A stretch of DNA of 49,294 nt from Gammaproteobacteria bacterium (GTDB taxonomy: Bacteria; Pseudomonadota; Gammaproteobacteria; Pseudomonadales; Azotimanducaceae): positions 1-49,294 of the forward strand of contig NZGG01000042.1 in NCBI GenBank assembly GCA_002690865.1. The letters run 5' to 3'. Both the position numbers and the translations under genes were made by a program. This document shows, piece by piece, positions 17,963-27,220 of the stretch (the first letter of the stretch is position 1; each line of letters starts with the position of its first letter). Under the pieces are notes generated by a model, which was given only the letters and a program-made list of their open reading frames with translations, ran no database searches and was not told where the DNA came from.

Positions 17963-19058
17963 TTATAACCCCTGTTTCAGACTTTCCTCAATAAATAAAT
18001 CGAGATCTCCGTCGAGTACGGCTTGCGTATTACCAGTTTCCAAATTAGTGCGCAAATCCTTAATTCTGCCGCTGTCCAGGACATAAGATCTTATCTGACT
18101 ACCCCAACTGACGTCTGACTTATTCTCTTCGATTTCCCTAAGTTCCTCTCGTCGTGCTAATTCCTCCATCTCAAATAGCCGTGCTCTAAGTTGTTTTATT
18201 GCTTGATCTTTATTCTGATGCTGCGATCTTTGATTTTGACACTGAACAACTATTCCTGTTGGCTTATGCGTCAGTCGAATAGCAGAGTCAGTCTTGTTAA
18301 CGTGCTGCCCACCAGCGCCACTGGCTCGATAGGTATCCACACGCACGTCTGACATATCGAGATTAATTTCAATATCGTCATCTATTTCTGGTGCCAAAAA
18401 AACTGCAGCAAATGATGTATGACGTCGATTACCCGAATCGAAAGGGGATTTCCTTACCAATCTATGTACACCTGTTTCCGTTCTAAGCCAACCAAAGGCA
18501 TAATCACCATCGAAACGAATTGTCGCGCTTTTGATTCCAGCCACTTCACCCTCTGATAGCTCCATAATTTCCGTCTTAAACCCGTGGCGCTCACCCCAGC
18601 GCAAATACATGCGGAGCAACATCTCCGCCCAATCCTGTGCCTCGGTACCACCAGAGCCTGATTGGATTTCCATATATGCACTATTTGGGTCCATCTGGCC
18701 AGAAAACATGCGTTGGAACTCCAGTGAATCCAATTTTCGACTAAGATCTTTTATTTCCTCTGTTGCATCAGACAAAAGCGAATCGTCACTCTCCTCCAAG
18801 CCTAACTCAACAATATCATTCAAATCCTTCAGACTAGTTAAAAGTAAATCAATGACGCTCACTACCGCCTCTAGAGCCGCCCTTTCTCTTCCGAGCTCCT
18901 GTGCTTTTTCTGGGTCATCCCACAAAGCAGAATCGGACAGCTCTAACTCAACTTCTGCGAGACGATCTTTTTTTAGACCATAGTCAAAGGTACCCCCTGA
19001 GGACATCAGTACGTCCCTGAAGGTCTTTAATCCTGCTTGACAGTACGTTCGCTTCCAC
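17963..19058 (-). CDS. prfB: peptide chain release factor 2 (programmed +1 frameshift)
   Basis: RF2 ends translation at UGA and UAA. The gene is in two frames. A 24-codon first part starts at a GTG (19058-19056) and reads to CTT (18989-18987), then an in-frame TGA (18986-18984). A +1 shift skipping base 18986 continues in the frame 18985-17963 (340 residues). The joined protein is 364 residues against 365 in E. coli, and its first part ([20 protein letters not shown]...) resembles the E. coli N-terminus. The SPF tripeptide that reads UGA ([12 protein letters not shown]) and the catalytic GGQ ([14 protein letters not shown]) are present. The ATG at 19006 would give a false N-terminus, MSSGGTF, from the shifted frame and should not be used. 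Confidence 0.95.
18983..18998 (-). promoter_or_regulatory. RF2 autoregulatory +1 frameshift site
   Basis: Read on the minus strand the site is AGGGGGTACCTTTGAC. It differs from the E. coli prfB site only in the wobble base of the Tyr codon. It holds the internal Shine-Dalgarno-like AGGGGG, the slippery CTT-T and the UGA stop followed by C, a poor termination context. When RF2 is scarce the ribosome pauses at UGA and shifts +1; when RF2 is plentiful synthesis stops. The match is direct; the mechanism is established for E. coli. Confidence 0.95.
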
Positions 19059-19172
19059 GAAGTCGGGACCCTTTTTAAATTCTCATTCTAACAAATCGCC
19101 TTATCCTGGGCGATTATAAAACCAAACCATCCTAGACGCTTAATTTGCATCAAGGCTTAAAACACTACCTTT

Positions 19173-20465
19173 TTAAACATTAAAAAAATCGGCTATACGA
19201 ATTCTTTTAACATCATTCTTAACATCATCCATAGTCGATAATTTCCTAACCGCGATATCTAGAGTTTCCTCAAGTATTGCATTGGTAATAATAACGACAT
19301 CCGCATAACCAGCTCGCGCATTCTTTTGGATAAGTGACTCAATACTGATTTTGTGCTGACTAAGAATAGTAGAGATCCTCGCCATTACTCCAGGTTGGTC
19401 TGAAACGATTAACCTGAGGTAAGCTCTACTCACTACTTCTCCAACCATAACCACTTTTTTAGAGATAAGAGCGCTCTTTTCAAAGCCAAGATTCTCAACG
19501 ATATTAGCCCCACTAGAACGGACGATATCTACAACGTCACTAATAATTGCTGAGGCGGTGGGGAGAGATCCCGCGCCCGCACCATAGTACATAGTTGGAC
19601 CTGCTGCATCTCCACCAACCACCACCGCATTCATCACGCCCTTTACCTGAGCCAGCATATGATCTGCGGCAACCAAACAAGGGTGAACCCTCATTGCAAT
19701 CGTATCACCCTGATTTCGCGCGATACCCAAATGTTTGATGACGAACCCTAACTCTCCGGCATAATCAATATCATCACTTGTAATTTGGGTTATACCCTCA
19801 GTGAAAATAGCATCGAACCTAAGTGGGGCTCCAAAGGCTATCGAGGACAAAATAGTCAATTTATGGGCAGCATCAATGCCCTCCACATCAAATGTAGGAT
19901 CTGCCTCAGCATAACCAAGTTCCTGAGCATCCTTAAGCACATCAACAAAACTCAAACTACCGCCCGATTCTGTCATCTTAGAAAGGATGTAATTGGAGGT
20001 GCCATTGATAATACCAATTATCCATTCGACTTTATTCGCTGCCATACCTTCTCGGATTGCTTTGACAATAGGTATACCACCAGCGACTGCAGCTTCAAAT
20101 TTTACTTGAACACCTTTTTCTGAGGCAGCCACCATAATCTCTTGACCATGTTCTGCAATCAAGGCCTTGTTTGCCGTTACTACATGTTTATTATTACTGA
20201 TAGCCTCAAGCACCAATGCACGTGCTACATCTATACCTCCTATAACTTCGATCACAATATCAATATCTGGATTTCTAACAACATCAAAAACATCACGAGT
20301 TACATGAACATCTGACAAATCACAATCAGGATGGTCTCGACGACAACCAACCTGAGCTACGCATATTTGGTTACCGATACGCCGCTCAATCTCTGAATTA
20401 TTTTTTAAAATTAAATTGAAGGTGCCAGAGCCAACCGTACCCAAACCACAAATACCTACTTTCAT
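19173..20465 (-). CDS. hom: homoserine dehydrogenase
   Basis: NAD(P)-dependent enzyme that reduces aspartate semialdehyde to homoserine, on the way to threonine and methionine. The Rossmann motif GLGTVGSGTF is at 7-16; HVVTANKALIAEHG and ATSGNY-type region GIINGTSNYILSKM follow; AELGYAEADPTFDVEGIDAAHK is seen in part as QELGYAEADPTFDVEGIDAA. A C-terminal ACT domain (LIVSDQPGVMARISTIL, about 350-425) suggests feedback control. 430 residues, the monofunctional form. It follows alaC by five bases. thrC, the usual next gene in Pseudomonas, is missing: 114 bases further on lies prfB. Confidence 0.95.
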   Translation of the reverse strand: MKVGICGLGTVGSGTFNLILKNNSEIERRIGNQICVAQVGCRRDHPDCDLSDVHVTRDVFDVVRNPDIDIVIEVIGGIDVARALVLEAISNNKHVVTANKALIAEHGQEIMVAASEKGVQVKFEAAVAGGIPIVKAIREGMAANKVEWIIGIINGTSNYILSKMTESGGSLSFVDVLKDAQELGYAEADPTFDVEGIDAAHKLTILSSIAFGAPLRFDAIFTEGITQITSDDIDYAGELGFVIKHLGIARNQGDTIAMRVHPCLVAADHMLAQVKGVMNAVVVGGDAAGPTMYYGAGAGSLPTASAIISDVVDIVRSSGANIVENLGFEKSALISKKVVMVGEVVSRAYLRLIVSDQPGVMARISTILSQHKISIESLIQKNARAGYADVVIITNAILEETLDIAVRKLSTMDDVKNDVKRIRIADFFNV

Positions 20466-20470
20466 TATTT

Positions 20471-21655
20471 TTAATTCCCCGCGGTTCTCAGCATACGCCT
20501 TAGATTTCTTATAGCCTGCCTTGTACGATGCTCGTTTTCAATAAGCGCAAATCGAACATGATCATCGCCATACTGACCGAACCCAACACCGGGAGACACC
20601 GCTACCTTTGCTTCCCTTAGCATAAGCTTACTAAACTCTAAAGAACCCATTTCCCTATATATTGGCGGTATCTTAGCCCAAACAAACATAGTCGCTTTAG
20701 GAGGTGTAACATCCCATCCAATCGAGTTTAGGCCATCACACAAGACATCACGCCGACTTTTATACATTTGACGAATTTCTTCCACACAAGTTTGATCGCC
20801 TTCCAATGCGGCGATAGCTGCTACCTGAATCGGTGTAAACATACCATAATCGAGGTACGATTTTATCCTACCAAGCGCGCCTACAAGTGTCTTATTGCCA
20901 ACGCAGAAACCAACACGCCACCCGGGCATGTTATAGCTCTTTGACATAGAGAAAAATTCTACTGCAACGTCCTTGGCTCCCGGTACCTGAAGTATCGAAG
21001 GCACCTCGTAGCCATCGAAAACAAGATCTGCATAAGCCAAATCTTGGATAACCCAGATTTGATGTTCCTTTGCGAAATGAATGATCTTTTCAAAAAATAC
21101 AAGATCCACACACTGTGTAGTTGGGTTTCCTGGAAAATTTATCAGCAGAACTTTTGGTTTTGGCCAAGTATTCTTAATGGCTAATTGAAGTTCAGAGAAA
21201 AAATCTTTTTCGTCTGTAAGTGGCACATGACGCACATCCGCGTCTGCGATCACAAAACCATAAGGATGGATCGGATAAGAAGGATTTGGCACAAGCACCG
21301 CATCTCCAGGCCCAAGTATAGCCATTGCTAAATGTGCTATCCCCTCTTTAGAACCGAGAGTAACGATCGCTTCATCTTCAACGTCTAGATCAACATTGAA
21401 TTTCTTTTTATACCAATCGCAGATTGCACGTCTTAATCTAGGGATACCTTTCGACTGAGAGTAACGATGAGTATCGCCGCGCTGCACTGTTTCGACTAGC
21501 TTATCTACAATGTGGTTAGGAGTTGCTTGATCTGGATTCCCCATACCAAAATCAACAATATCTTCGCCCTTAGCTCGTGCCTCACGTTTTAAACTATCAG
21601 TAATACTGAATATATAAGGGGGGAGCCGCCCAATTCGTGGGAAATCTTCTTCCAT
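20471..21655 (-). CDS. alaC: alanine aminotransferase AlaC-type (PLP)
   Basis: Class I aminotransferase strongly resembling E. coli AlaC (YfdZ), a glutamate-pyruvate aminotransferase. The alignment from memory is close along the whole chain, for example [41 protein letters not shown] and [14 protein letters not shown]. The PLP lysine is in [17 protein letters not shown]. The longest frame starts at a TTG at 21673, inside the dsbC end. The ATG at 21655, just after the dsbC stop and opening [12 protein letters not shown], agrees better with relatives. Cotranscribed with dsbC and hom. Substrate preference cannot be told from sequence alone. Confidence 0.9.
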   Translation of the reverse strand: MEEDFPRIGRLPPYIFSITDSLKREARAKGEDIVDFGMGNPDQATPNHIVDKLVETVQRGDTHRYSQSKGIPRLRRAICDWYKKKFNVDLDVEDEAIVTLGSKEGIAHLAMAILGPGDAVLVPNPSYPIHPYGFVIADADVRHVPLTDEKDFFSELQLAIKNTWPKPKVLLINFPGNPTTQCVDLVFFEKIIHFAKEHQIWVIQDLAYADLVFDGYEVPSILQVPGAKDVAVEFFSMSKSYNMPGWRVGFCVGNKTLVGALGRIKSYLDYGMFTPIQVAAIAALEGDQTCVEEIRQMYKSRRDVLCDGLNSIGWDVTPPKATMFVWAKIPPIYREMGSLEFSKLMLREAKVAVSPGVGFGQYGDDHVRFALIENEHRTRQAIRNLRRMLRTAGN

Positions 21656-21659
21656 TTCT

Positions 21660-22409
21660 TTATTGAATACCAAGTTCGAGCGCTAATTGTGAGGCAGATC
21701 GGTAACCCATTGTCATACGGCCATCCTCATTAACAATGGTTGGTGTTCCTGCTACGTTCATTTTCTGCCCCAATGCGTAGTGCTTGACGATAGGAGTATC
21801 GCACTCCTTCTCGGCAATGCCCGCGCCAGTTTTGGCTAAAGTAAGATAAAACCGTTGCCTATCAGAACACCAGACTGACCTTAGCTTTTTAAATTCGGAG
21901 GTATACTCCTCGCTTACTTGGTCCTCAAAAATCCCATTGCGGGGAAAAGCCATATAGCGCACAGTGATACCCAGTCGATTCATCTCTGGTACGTCCTCAT
22001 GGAATTTTCGGCAAAATCCACAGTCAATATCAGTAAAAACGGTGATAGTCGCGAGGGTTTGATCGCTAGTAGACGCAAAGATAATCAATTCAGACTCGTC
22101 TACATCGCTCAGCATTCCTCTGCGGCGCTCATTACGTTCTTTTTCATCATGATTATAGACCTTGTCTTTCTCAACTCTAAAAAGGTCTCCATATATAAAA
22201 TAATTACCATTTTCCGTTGTGTGCAGTACTGATCCGTCAGATAGAACTACCCTATAAAATCCATCTAAAGGCCCCGTAAGAACTGTCTCTACCTCAAGAC
22301 CCAAACTTAATTGCGACAATTTTAAGCGCAATTCCTGAGCATTTAATGCCAGAACCGAACTTGAGACAAAAAACGTCCATAGTGTGAAAACGAAAAATAC
22401 GGATTTCAT
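21660..22409 (-). CDS. dsbC: periplasmic disulfide isomerase DsbC
   Basis: Thioredoxin-fold isomerase that reshuffles wrong disulfides in exported proteins. From the ATG at 22409 there is a signal peptide ([21 protein letters not shown]), a dimerisation region and then the active site [13 protein letters not shown] with C130 and C133. CGFC replaces the commoner CGYC. The C-terminal [17 protein letters not shown] cis-Pro loop is intact. The frame is open to 22562, but the upstream 51 residues are not signal-like and run into the region before xerD; GGAG lies ten bases before the chosen start. 249 residues. xerD next door is divergent, as often seen with dsbC. Confidence 0.93.
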   Translation of the reverse strand: MKSVFFVFTLWTFFVSSSVLALNAQELRLKLSQLSLGLEVETVLTGPLDGFYRVVLSDGSVLHTTENGNYFIYGDLFRVEKDKVYNHDEKERNERRRGMLSDVDESELIIFASTSDQTLATITVFTDIDCGFCRKFHEDVPEMNRLGITVRYMAFPRNGIFEDQVSEEYTSEFKKLRSVWCSDRQRFYLTLAKTGAGIAEKECDTPIVKHYALGQKMNVAGTPTIVNEDGRMTMGYRSASQLALELGIQ

Positions 22410-22524
22410 TAAAATATTACTCCAAGCCACTTCTGACCATAATACCTTAGAGCTAGCAAACTGTAGAGAATTTCCTAGTGCTAATTCTCGAAATGAGCAT
22501 CTCAATAAAGTAAGGTAGAGGTCA

Positions 22525-23451
22525 ATGTCTGCCATGGCTATATACCTTCTAGTGAATATCACAAAACAAACGCTCGTCGAAAAGTTCCTCAGCAGTTTGT
22601 GGCTAGAGAAAGGTTTAAGTCAAAATACTGTAAGCGCTTACCGTTCAGATCTGCAAGCATTCGGCCACTGGTTAGAAAAAAGCGAAAGAAATCTTCAGCA
22701 GACTCGAAGAGAGGATATCCTTGGTTATTTATCTTTCCGGATGGAGGAGGGTAAAACAACAAAAACAACAGCAAGAGAATTATCTTGTTTACGCACTTTC
22801 TTCAAATACCTGAAGCGAGAAAATCACATCGCGAAAGACCCATCTCTACGGATCGATAATCCTAAATTAGGTCGAACTCTACCTAATGCTCTGTCAGAGA
22901 CAGATGTTGAAAAGCTTCTTACAGCGCCCGACATAGCCACTGCGATTGGATATCGCGACCGCACCATGTTGGAAGTTCTCTACGCATGCGGTTTACGAGT
23001 CAGCGAACTCGTAAACCTTAGGCTTTCCGATTTGAATCTCAAACAAGGTGTGGTAAAAATTTTTGGCAAGGGTTCTAAAGAAAGACTGGTGCCTGTAGGA
23101 GATGAGGCAGTCGCTTGGCTAAACAATTACATCAAAGAAACTAGAATCAATTTAGTCAAAGGAAATCTCTTTGAGGATACGGTTTTCCCTAATAATCGTG
23201 GGAAAAAAATGACTCGCCAAGCATTCTGGTATCGCCTAAAAGCGCACACACACACGGCAAATATCAATAAAAAATTATCTCCTCATACCCTACGCCACGC
23301 TTTTGCGACACACCTGCTAAACCACGGAGCAGACCTCAGGGTAGTTCAGCTCCTATTAGGGCATAGTAATTTATCAACCACACAGATTTATACCCACATT
23401 GCACAATTCAGAATGAAACAATTACATGAGACGCATCATCCCAGAGGCTAA
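22525..23451 (+). CDS. xerD: site-specific tyrosine recombinase XerD
   Basis: With XerC it resolves chromosome dimers at dif under FtsK control. The catalytic residues are all present: R158 (ACGLRVSEL), the beta-hairpin lysine in GKGSKERLVP, H254 and R257 (SPHTLRHAFATH), H280 (LLGHSNLSTTQIYTHI) and nucleophile Y289. The SAM-like N-terminal domain (LVEKFLSSLWLEKGLSQNTV) matches XerD. The chosen ATG has AAGG nine bases upstream; the next ATG is three codons on, and a GTG nine codons on would match the E. coli N-terminus better. The neighbouring dsbC supports XerD rather than XerC. Confidence 0.93.
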   Translation: MSAMAIYLLVNITKQTLVEKFLSSLWLEKGLSQNTVSAYRSDLQAFGHWLEKSERNLQQTRREDILGYLSFRMEEGKTTKTTARELSCLRTFFKYLKRENHIAKDPSLRIDNPKLGRTLPNALSETDVEKLLTAPDIATAIGYRDRTMLEVLYACGLRVSELVNLRLSDLNLKQGVVKIFGKGSKERLVPVGDEAVAWLNNYIKETRINLVKGNLFEDTVFPNNRGKKMTRQAFWYRLKAHTHTANINKKLSPHTLRHAFATHLLNHGADLRVVQLLLGHSNLSTTQIYTHIAQFRMKQLHETHHPRG

Positions 23452-23548
23452 AACCAAGTTATGGACGCAACTTGATTCTCTATATCTAAAAGATTACTTA
23501 GTTTAGTTAAATCGGGCCAAAATAAACCGAGACAAAAACTAAAGAACT

Positions 23549-23941
23549 CTATAGCTTCTCCCTGATACGGGCCTTACGGCCACTAAGTTCACGAAGGTAA
23601 TAGAGTTTAGCCTTTCGAACATCACCGCGACGCTTCACGGCAATACTATCAATCAACGGACTATGAGTCTGGAAAGACCTCTCAACTCCAACTCCATGAG
23701 ATTCCTTACGAACAGTGAATGCTGAGTTTAGTCCCCGGTTTCGTTTACCTATAACTACTCCCTCGAATGCTTGCAGCCGCTCCCTAGTGCCCTCTCTCAC
23801 TTTCACTCGCACGATAACTGTATCTCCAGAACCAAATTCTGGGACATCGCTCTTAAGCTGTGAGGCCTCTACTAGAGCTATGGCATTCCCTTTACGACCA
23901 CCGATAGAACCCTCTCGCGTATCCAATTTTTTCTTACTCAT
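23549..23941 (-). CDS. rplS: 50S ribosomal protein L19
   Basis: L19 sits at the 30S-50S interface. Motifs [41 protein letters not shown] and [16 protein letters not shown] are characteristic. At 130 residues it carries a slightly longer N-terminus ([20 protein letters not shown]) than E. coli L19 (115). Last gene of rpsP-rimM-trmD-rplS, 74 bases after trmD. Its end converges on xerD across 97 bases with no strong terminator hairpin visible. Confidence 0.96.
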   Translation of the reverse strand: MSKKKLDTREGSIGGRKGNAIALVEASQLKSDVPEFGSGDTVIVRVKVREGTRERLQAFEGVVIGKRNRGLNSAFTVRKESHGVGVERSFQTHSPLIDSIAVKRRGDVRKAKLYYLRELSGRKARIREKL

Positions 23942-24015
23942 TTTATATCCCTTTAGATCTATTTAGGTCAGCATGCCAAATTATCATAACGTAAATCCTT
24001 TCGGATCTTACAAAT

Positions 24016-24768
24016 TTAATTCAAGGATTTCTCTTCTAGGTACTCTTCTAGTAATTTTTTCTCTTTTTCACCCGGATTATACTGCGTCAGCAAGTCTGGA
24101 CGTCTTTCATAAGTTTTACCCAGAGCTTGCTTATGCCTCCATCTTGCAATTTCCAAATGATTACCACTCAATAGGACTGGTGGCACGTCTCCGGCTTCCG
24201 CATACTCTTTTATTTCTGCTGGACGAGTATATTGAGGATAATCCAAAAGCCCGTGGAAGAAAGAATCTCTTTCTACTGATTCTTTATCACCGACCACACC
24301 AGGCAATAACCTCGTTAGACCATCAACTAAAACCATTGCTGCGAGTTCACCCCCCGAAATCACATAATCTCCGATGGATATCTCAAGGTCCACTTCCTGC
24401 TTTAATAACCTCTCGTCAACACCTTCATAGCGGCCCGAAACGAGAATTAAATCATCAAATTCTGCGAGCTTTTTTAACTCCTCCTGATCAAGCCGCTGGC
24501 CACAAGGCGAAAGATAAACCACTCTACTAAGCTCTCTTACCTGTCGAGCCGCATTTATTGCATCCCGCATAGGCTGAACCTTCATCAGCATTCCTGGCCC
24601 GCCTCCGTAGGGCTTATCATCAACAGTGTGTTGCTTGTCTAACGCAAAATCTCGCGGATTAAAATAATCCAGTTCAATCACACCGCGATCAACCGCTCGC
24701 CCAGTAACCCCGTAATCACTTAAAGCCTTAAATACCTCAGGGAATAGAGACACCATTCCAAACCACAT
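24016..24768 (-). CDS. trmD: tRNA (guanine-N1)-methyltransferase
   Basis: Methylates G37 of tRNAs that read CNN and some other codons, preventing +1 frameshifting. SPOUT trefoil-knot signatures are clear: [26 protein letters not shown] and [21 protein letters not shown], then RLLPGVVG. 250 residues, as usual. It follows rimM by two bases. Confidence 0.97.
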   Translation of the reverse strand: MWFGMVSLFPEVFKALSDYGVTGRAVDRGVIELDYFNPRDFALDKQHTVDDKPYGGGPGMLMKVQPMRDAINAARQVRELSRVVYLSPCGQRLDQEELKKLAEFDDLILVSGRYEGVDERLLKQEVDLEISIGDYVISGGELAAMVLVDGLTRLLPGVVGDKESVERDSFFHGLLDYPQYTRPAEIKEYAEAGDVPPVLLSGNHLEIARWRHKQALGKTYERRPDLLTQYNPGEKEKKLLEEYLEEKSLN

Positions 24769-24770
24769 AA

Positions 24771-25286
24771 TTAGTAGTTCGCTAACCAGTTAACCAAAAT
24801 CTGTCTGTCATCTAAACTAACTTTTACCACAACATCTTCTACGTAAGGGATTAGACGAGACTTATCATCGACACTATTATCAGTTGGCTCTACAACCAAG
24901 ACGTCATTTGCTCCCGTCTCCATTAGGTCGCCCACCTGCCCAAGAACATCTCCTAAAATATTCAGTACTATCAGCCCTTGAAGCTGGTACCAGTAGAACT
25001 CATGCTCATCAAGATCGGGAAGTTCTCCCCATATCTCACTACCTACCAATGCCTCAGCAGCATCTCGATTCTCTACCCCAGCAAATAAGGACACAATACC
25101 TTTACCTTGTTTCCTTAACGCTTCCACTTTAACTTGGCGTATCGCATCGTCTCGCCTTAATGTCCAAGGCGCGTACCCCAATATTCCTTCGAGTGGGTCA
25201 GTATAAGAATAAACTCTTACCCATCCCTTTATACCATATGCTGCCTGAATGCGACCGAGAAGGGCCTTATGCGGCGTCCTGATCAC
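24771..25286 (-). CDS. rimM: ribosome maturation factor RimM
   Basis: Binds S19 and helps mature the 30S head. The N-terminal [21 protein letters not shown] motif and the C-terminal PRC-barrel part ([21 protein letters not shown]) are present. 171 residues. The start is GTG (25286) inside the last codons of rpsP, an overlap of about 20 bases that suggests coupling. Confidence 0.95.
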   Translation of the reverse strand: MIRTPHKALLGRIQAAYGIKGWVRVYSYTDPLEGILGYAPWTLRRDDAIRQVKVEALRKQGKGIVSLFAGVENRDAAEALVGSEIWGELPDLDEHEFYWYQLQGLIVLNILGDVLGQVGDLMETGANDVLVVEPTDNSVDDKSRLIPYVEDVVVKVSLDDRQILVNWLANY

Positions 25287-25548
25287 TTTCGGAACCAGCT
25301 ACTGAAGACTTCCTATATCCCTTCACTAACTTCTTCACCCGCGGAGACATTTGGGCTCCTTGGCTCACCCAAAAGTCGATTCTGTCTAAAGCAACTCTTA
25401 TCGTTTCTTCTTGCCCCTTCGCACCCGGATTGAAAAATCCCAACTTCTCAATAAAAGCACCATCACGGGCCCGATGACTTTCCGCGACTGTAAAGTGATA
25501 AAATGGCCGCTTCTTGCTACCACCTCTTGATAAACGAATGACAACCAT
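25267..25548 (-). CDS. rpsP: 30S ribosomal protein S16
   Basis: S16 is a 30S body protein. The N-terminus [20 protein letters not shown] and the segment [14 protein letters not shown] are diagnostic. It is 93 residues, with a short Ser/Asp/Ala-rich tail beyond the E. coli length of 82. It begins the rpsP-rimM-trmD-rplS operon, 150 bases after ffh. Confidence 0.96.
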   Translation of the reverse strand: MVVIRLSRGGSKKRPFYHFTVAESHRARDGAFIEKLGFFNPGAKGQEETIRVALDRIDFWVSQGAQMSPRVKKLVKGYRKSSVAGSESDQDAA

Positions 25549-25630
25549 CGAAACAATTCCCTTTTTTAATTCTTATTCCAACAAGTAGTGACAGTCTCAA
25601 AAAGGCTAAAAAACCTCTGCTGCCAAAAGG

Positions 25631-25657
25631 GGCGGTAGTTTACGGGAAAGCACCGCC
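25631..25657 (-). terminator. candidate ffh terminator hairpin
   Basis: GGCGGT (25631-25636) pairs perfectly with ACCGCC (25652-25657) across a 15-base loop. Read on the minus strand the stem is followed by CCTTTTGG, only a short U run. It lies about 40 bases beyond the ffh stop and before rpsP, a sensible place for a terminator, but the weak U tract keeps confidence low. Confidence 0.4.
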
Positions 25658-25698
25658 ACTTTCAATGCGCGATATTCGTGGCTAACCTTACTGAATAA

Positions 25699-27069
25699 CT
25701 AACGACCCTGAAACCTCCCTGAATTCTGATTTAAACCGCCCAACCCACGCATCATATTAGCCATGCCGCCTTTTTTTGAGAGCTTTTTCATCATTTTCTG
25801 CATCTGCTTGTGCTGTTTCAATAAACGGTTAATATCTTGAATTTGAGTCCCTGATCCTCCCGCAATCCTCCTTTTACGTGAACCATTAATTCTATCAGGG
25901 TAATGACGTTCACTTGGAGTCATAGAGCTAATGATAGCCTCCATCTGAACAAACTGATGCTCATTGACTTGATTTGCCATCGCATTAGAAATATTCCCCA
26001 TACCCGGCAGCTTATCCATCAATCCATCCAACCCGCCCATATTATTCATTTGCGTTATTTGGTCTCGAAAGTCCTCTAGGTCAAACTTTTTACCTTTTTT
26101 TAATTTACGCTCGAGTTTTTTAGCTTTATTTCGATCAACTTTTTGCTCAACTTCCTCAATAAGCGAGAGAATATCACCCATTCCCAGTATTCGGCTCGCC
26201 ACTCTATCAGGGTGAAAAGCTTCTAAATCATCAATACTTTCGCCGACAGCCATAAACTTTATTGGTTTGCCTGTAATTGAGCGAACTGAAAGTGCAGCCC
26301 CTCCTCTGGCGTCTCCATCAGCTTTCGTCAGAATAATACCCGTAAGGGGCAATAGTTCGTTGAATGCCTTAGCCGTATTTGCCGCATCCTGCCCTGTCAT
26401 CGCATCAACGACAAATAATGTCTCCACTGGAGAAACTTTACGTTGTATTTCTTGAATTTCTCCCATCATCTTATCGTCGACATGCAATCTTCCTGCAGTA
26501 TCGATTATTAAAACATCCGCAAACTGCTTACTAGCCTCCGCAAGAGACTCCTTCGCAATATCTAAAGGATTCTTATCCGTAGTGGCTTCAAAAAAGCTTA
26601 CATCAGCATGATCGGCCAGGGTCCTTAGCTGGTCAATCGCCGCCGGACGGTATACGTCAGTACTAACAAGCATAACCTTCTTCTTTTCACGAGTTTTTAA
26701 CCAATTAGCTAGCTTTACTGCTGAGGTCGTTTTACCTGCGCCCTGAAGGCCGGCTAAAAGTATTACGGCGGGTGGCTGGACATTAAGACTGAGTGATTCT
26801 GAATGATCACCCATCACACGAACTAATTCTTCGTTGACAATCTTAACAAAAACTTGACCGGGGGTGAGGCTAGATAAAACGTCTTGTCCTACGGCTCGAT
26901 CTTTGACTCCGGATACAAAGCTTTTCACGACTGAAAGAGACACATCAGCCTCTAATAAAGCCATTCGAACTTCCCTTAGAGACACATCAATATTTTCTTC
27001 AGTAAGCTTGGCCTTGCTATTAATACTTGCCAACGAGTTGCGCAGTTTTTCAGTGAGCGAATCAAACAA
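25699..27069 (-). CDS. ffh: signal recognition particle protein Ffh
   Basis: SRP54 homologue; with 4.5S RNA it delivers ribosomes making membrane proteins to FtsY. The N domain comes first, then the GTPase domain with LLAGLQGAGKTTSAVKLA, DTAGRL and TKADGDARGG. The Met-rich M domain (about 300-430) includes SRKRRIAGGSGTQIQDINRL, and a Gly/Met-rich tail follows. 456 residues, as expected. The start is TTG (MFDSLTEKL) and fits the family N-terminus exactly; no good Shine-Dalgarno precedes it. Divergent from the ypjD-like gene. Confidence 0.96.
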   Translation of the reverse strand: MFDSLTEKLRNSLASINSKAKLTEENIDVSLREVRMALLEADVSLSVVKSFVSGVKDRAVGQDVLSSLTPGQVFVKIVNEELVRVMGDHSESLSLNVQPPAVILLAGLQGAGKTTSAVKLANWLKTREKKKVMLVSTDVYRPAAIDQLRTLADHADVSFFEATTDKNPLDIAKESLAEASKQFADVLIIDTAGRLHVDDKMMGEIQEIQRKVSPVETLFVVDAMTGQDAANTAKAFNELLPLTGIILTKADGDARGGAALSVRSITGKPIKFMAVGESIDDLEAFHPDRVASRILGMGDILSLIEEVEQKVDRNKAKKLERKLKKGKKFDLEDFRDQITQMNNMGGLDGLMDKLPGMGNISNAMANQVNEHQFVQMEAIISSMTPSERHYPDRINGSRKRRIAGGSGTQIQDINRLLKQHKQMQKMMKKLSKKGGMANMMRGLGGLNQNSGRFQGR

Positions 27070-27173
27070 GATATAAGTTCTTAATTTATTTAGAAGGAGG
27101 TAGTATAACCCAAGTAACTGGCGTCAGTTTGATAAATGGTTTCATAGCAGCATCTTTGGTGGCATTATAGCTC

Positions 27174-27192
27174 AATGAGAATCATTCTCATT
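27174..27192. promoter_or_regulatory. Fur-box-like 19-bp perfect palindrome
   Basis: AATGAGAATCATTCTCATT is a perfect 9-1-9 inverted repeat. Its core TGAGAATCATTCTCA matches the 7-1-7 Fur consensus TGATAATnATTATCA at 13 of 15 positions, both differences being symmetric. It lies 28 bases before the ypjD-like start and 104 bases before ffh, so it most likely controls the rightward pair. No strong sigma-70 promoter is obvious around it, though ATTATA at 27164-27169 could serve as a -10 that the operator would overlap downstream. Confidence 0.6.
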
Positions 27193-27220
27193 TTTCGGTT
27201 TCTCTCATGGCAGGGTTAAT

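Noticed and set aside
18984-18986. prfB as a broken gene or a sequencing error
   Set aside because: The site matches the E. coli RF2 programmed frameshift at 15 of 16 bases and restores a normal-length protein.
23456-23477. CAAGTT/AACTTG hairpin after xerD as terminator
   Set aside because: Six A+T-rich pairs without a following U tract are too weak to call.
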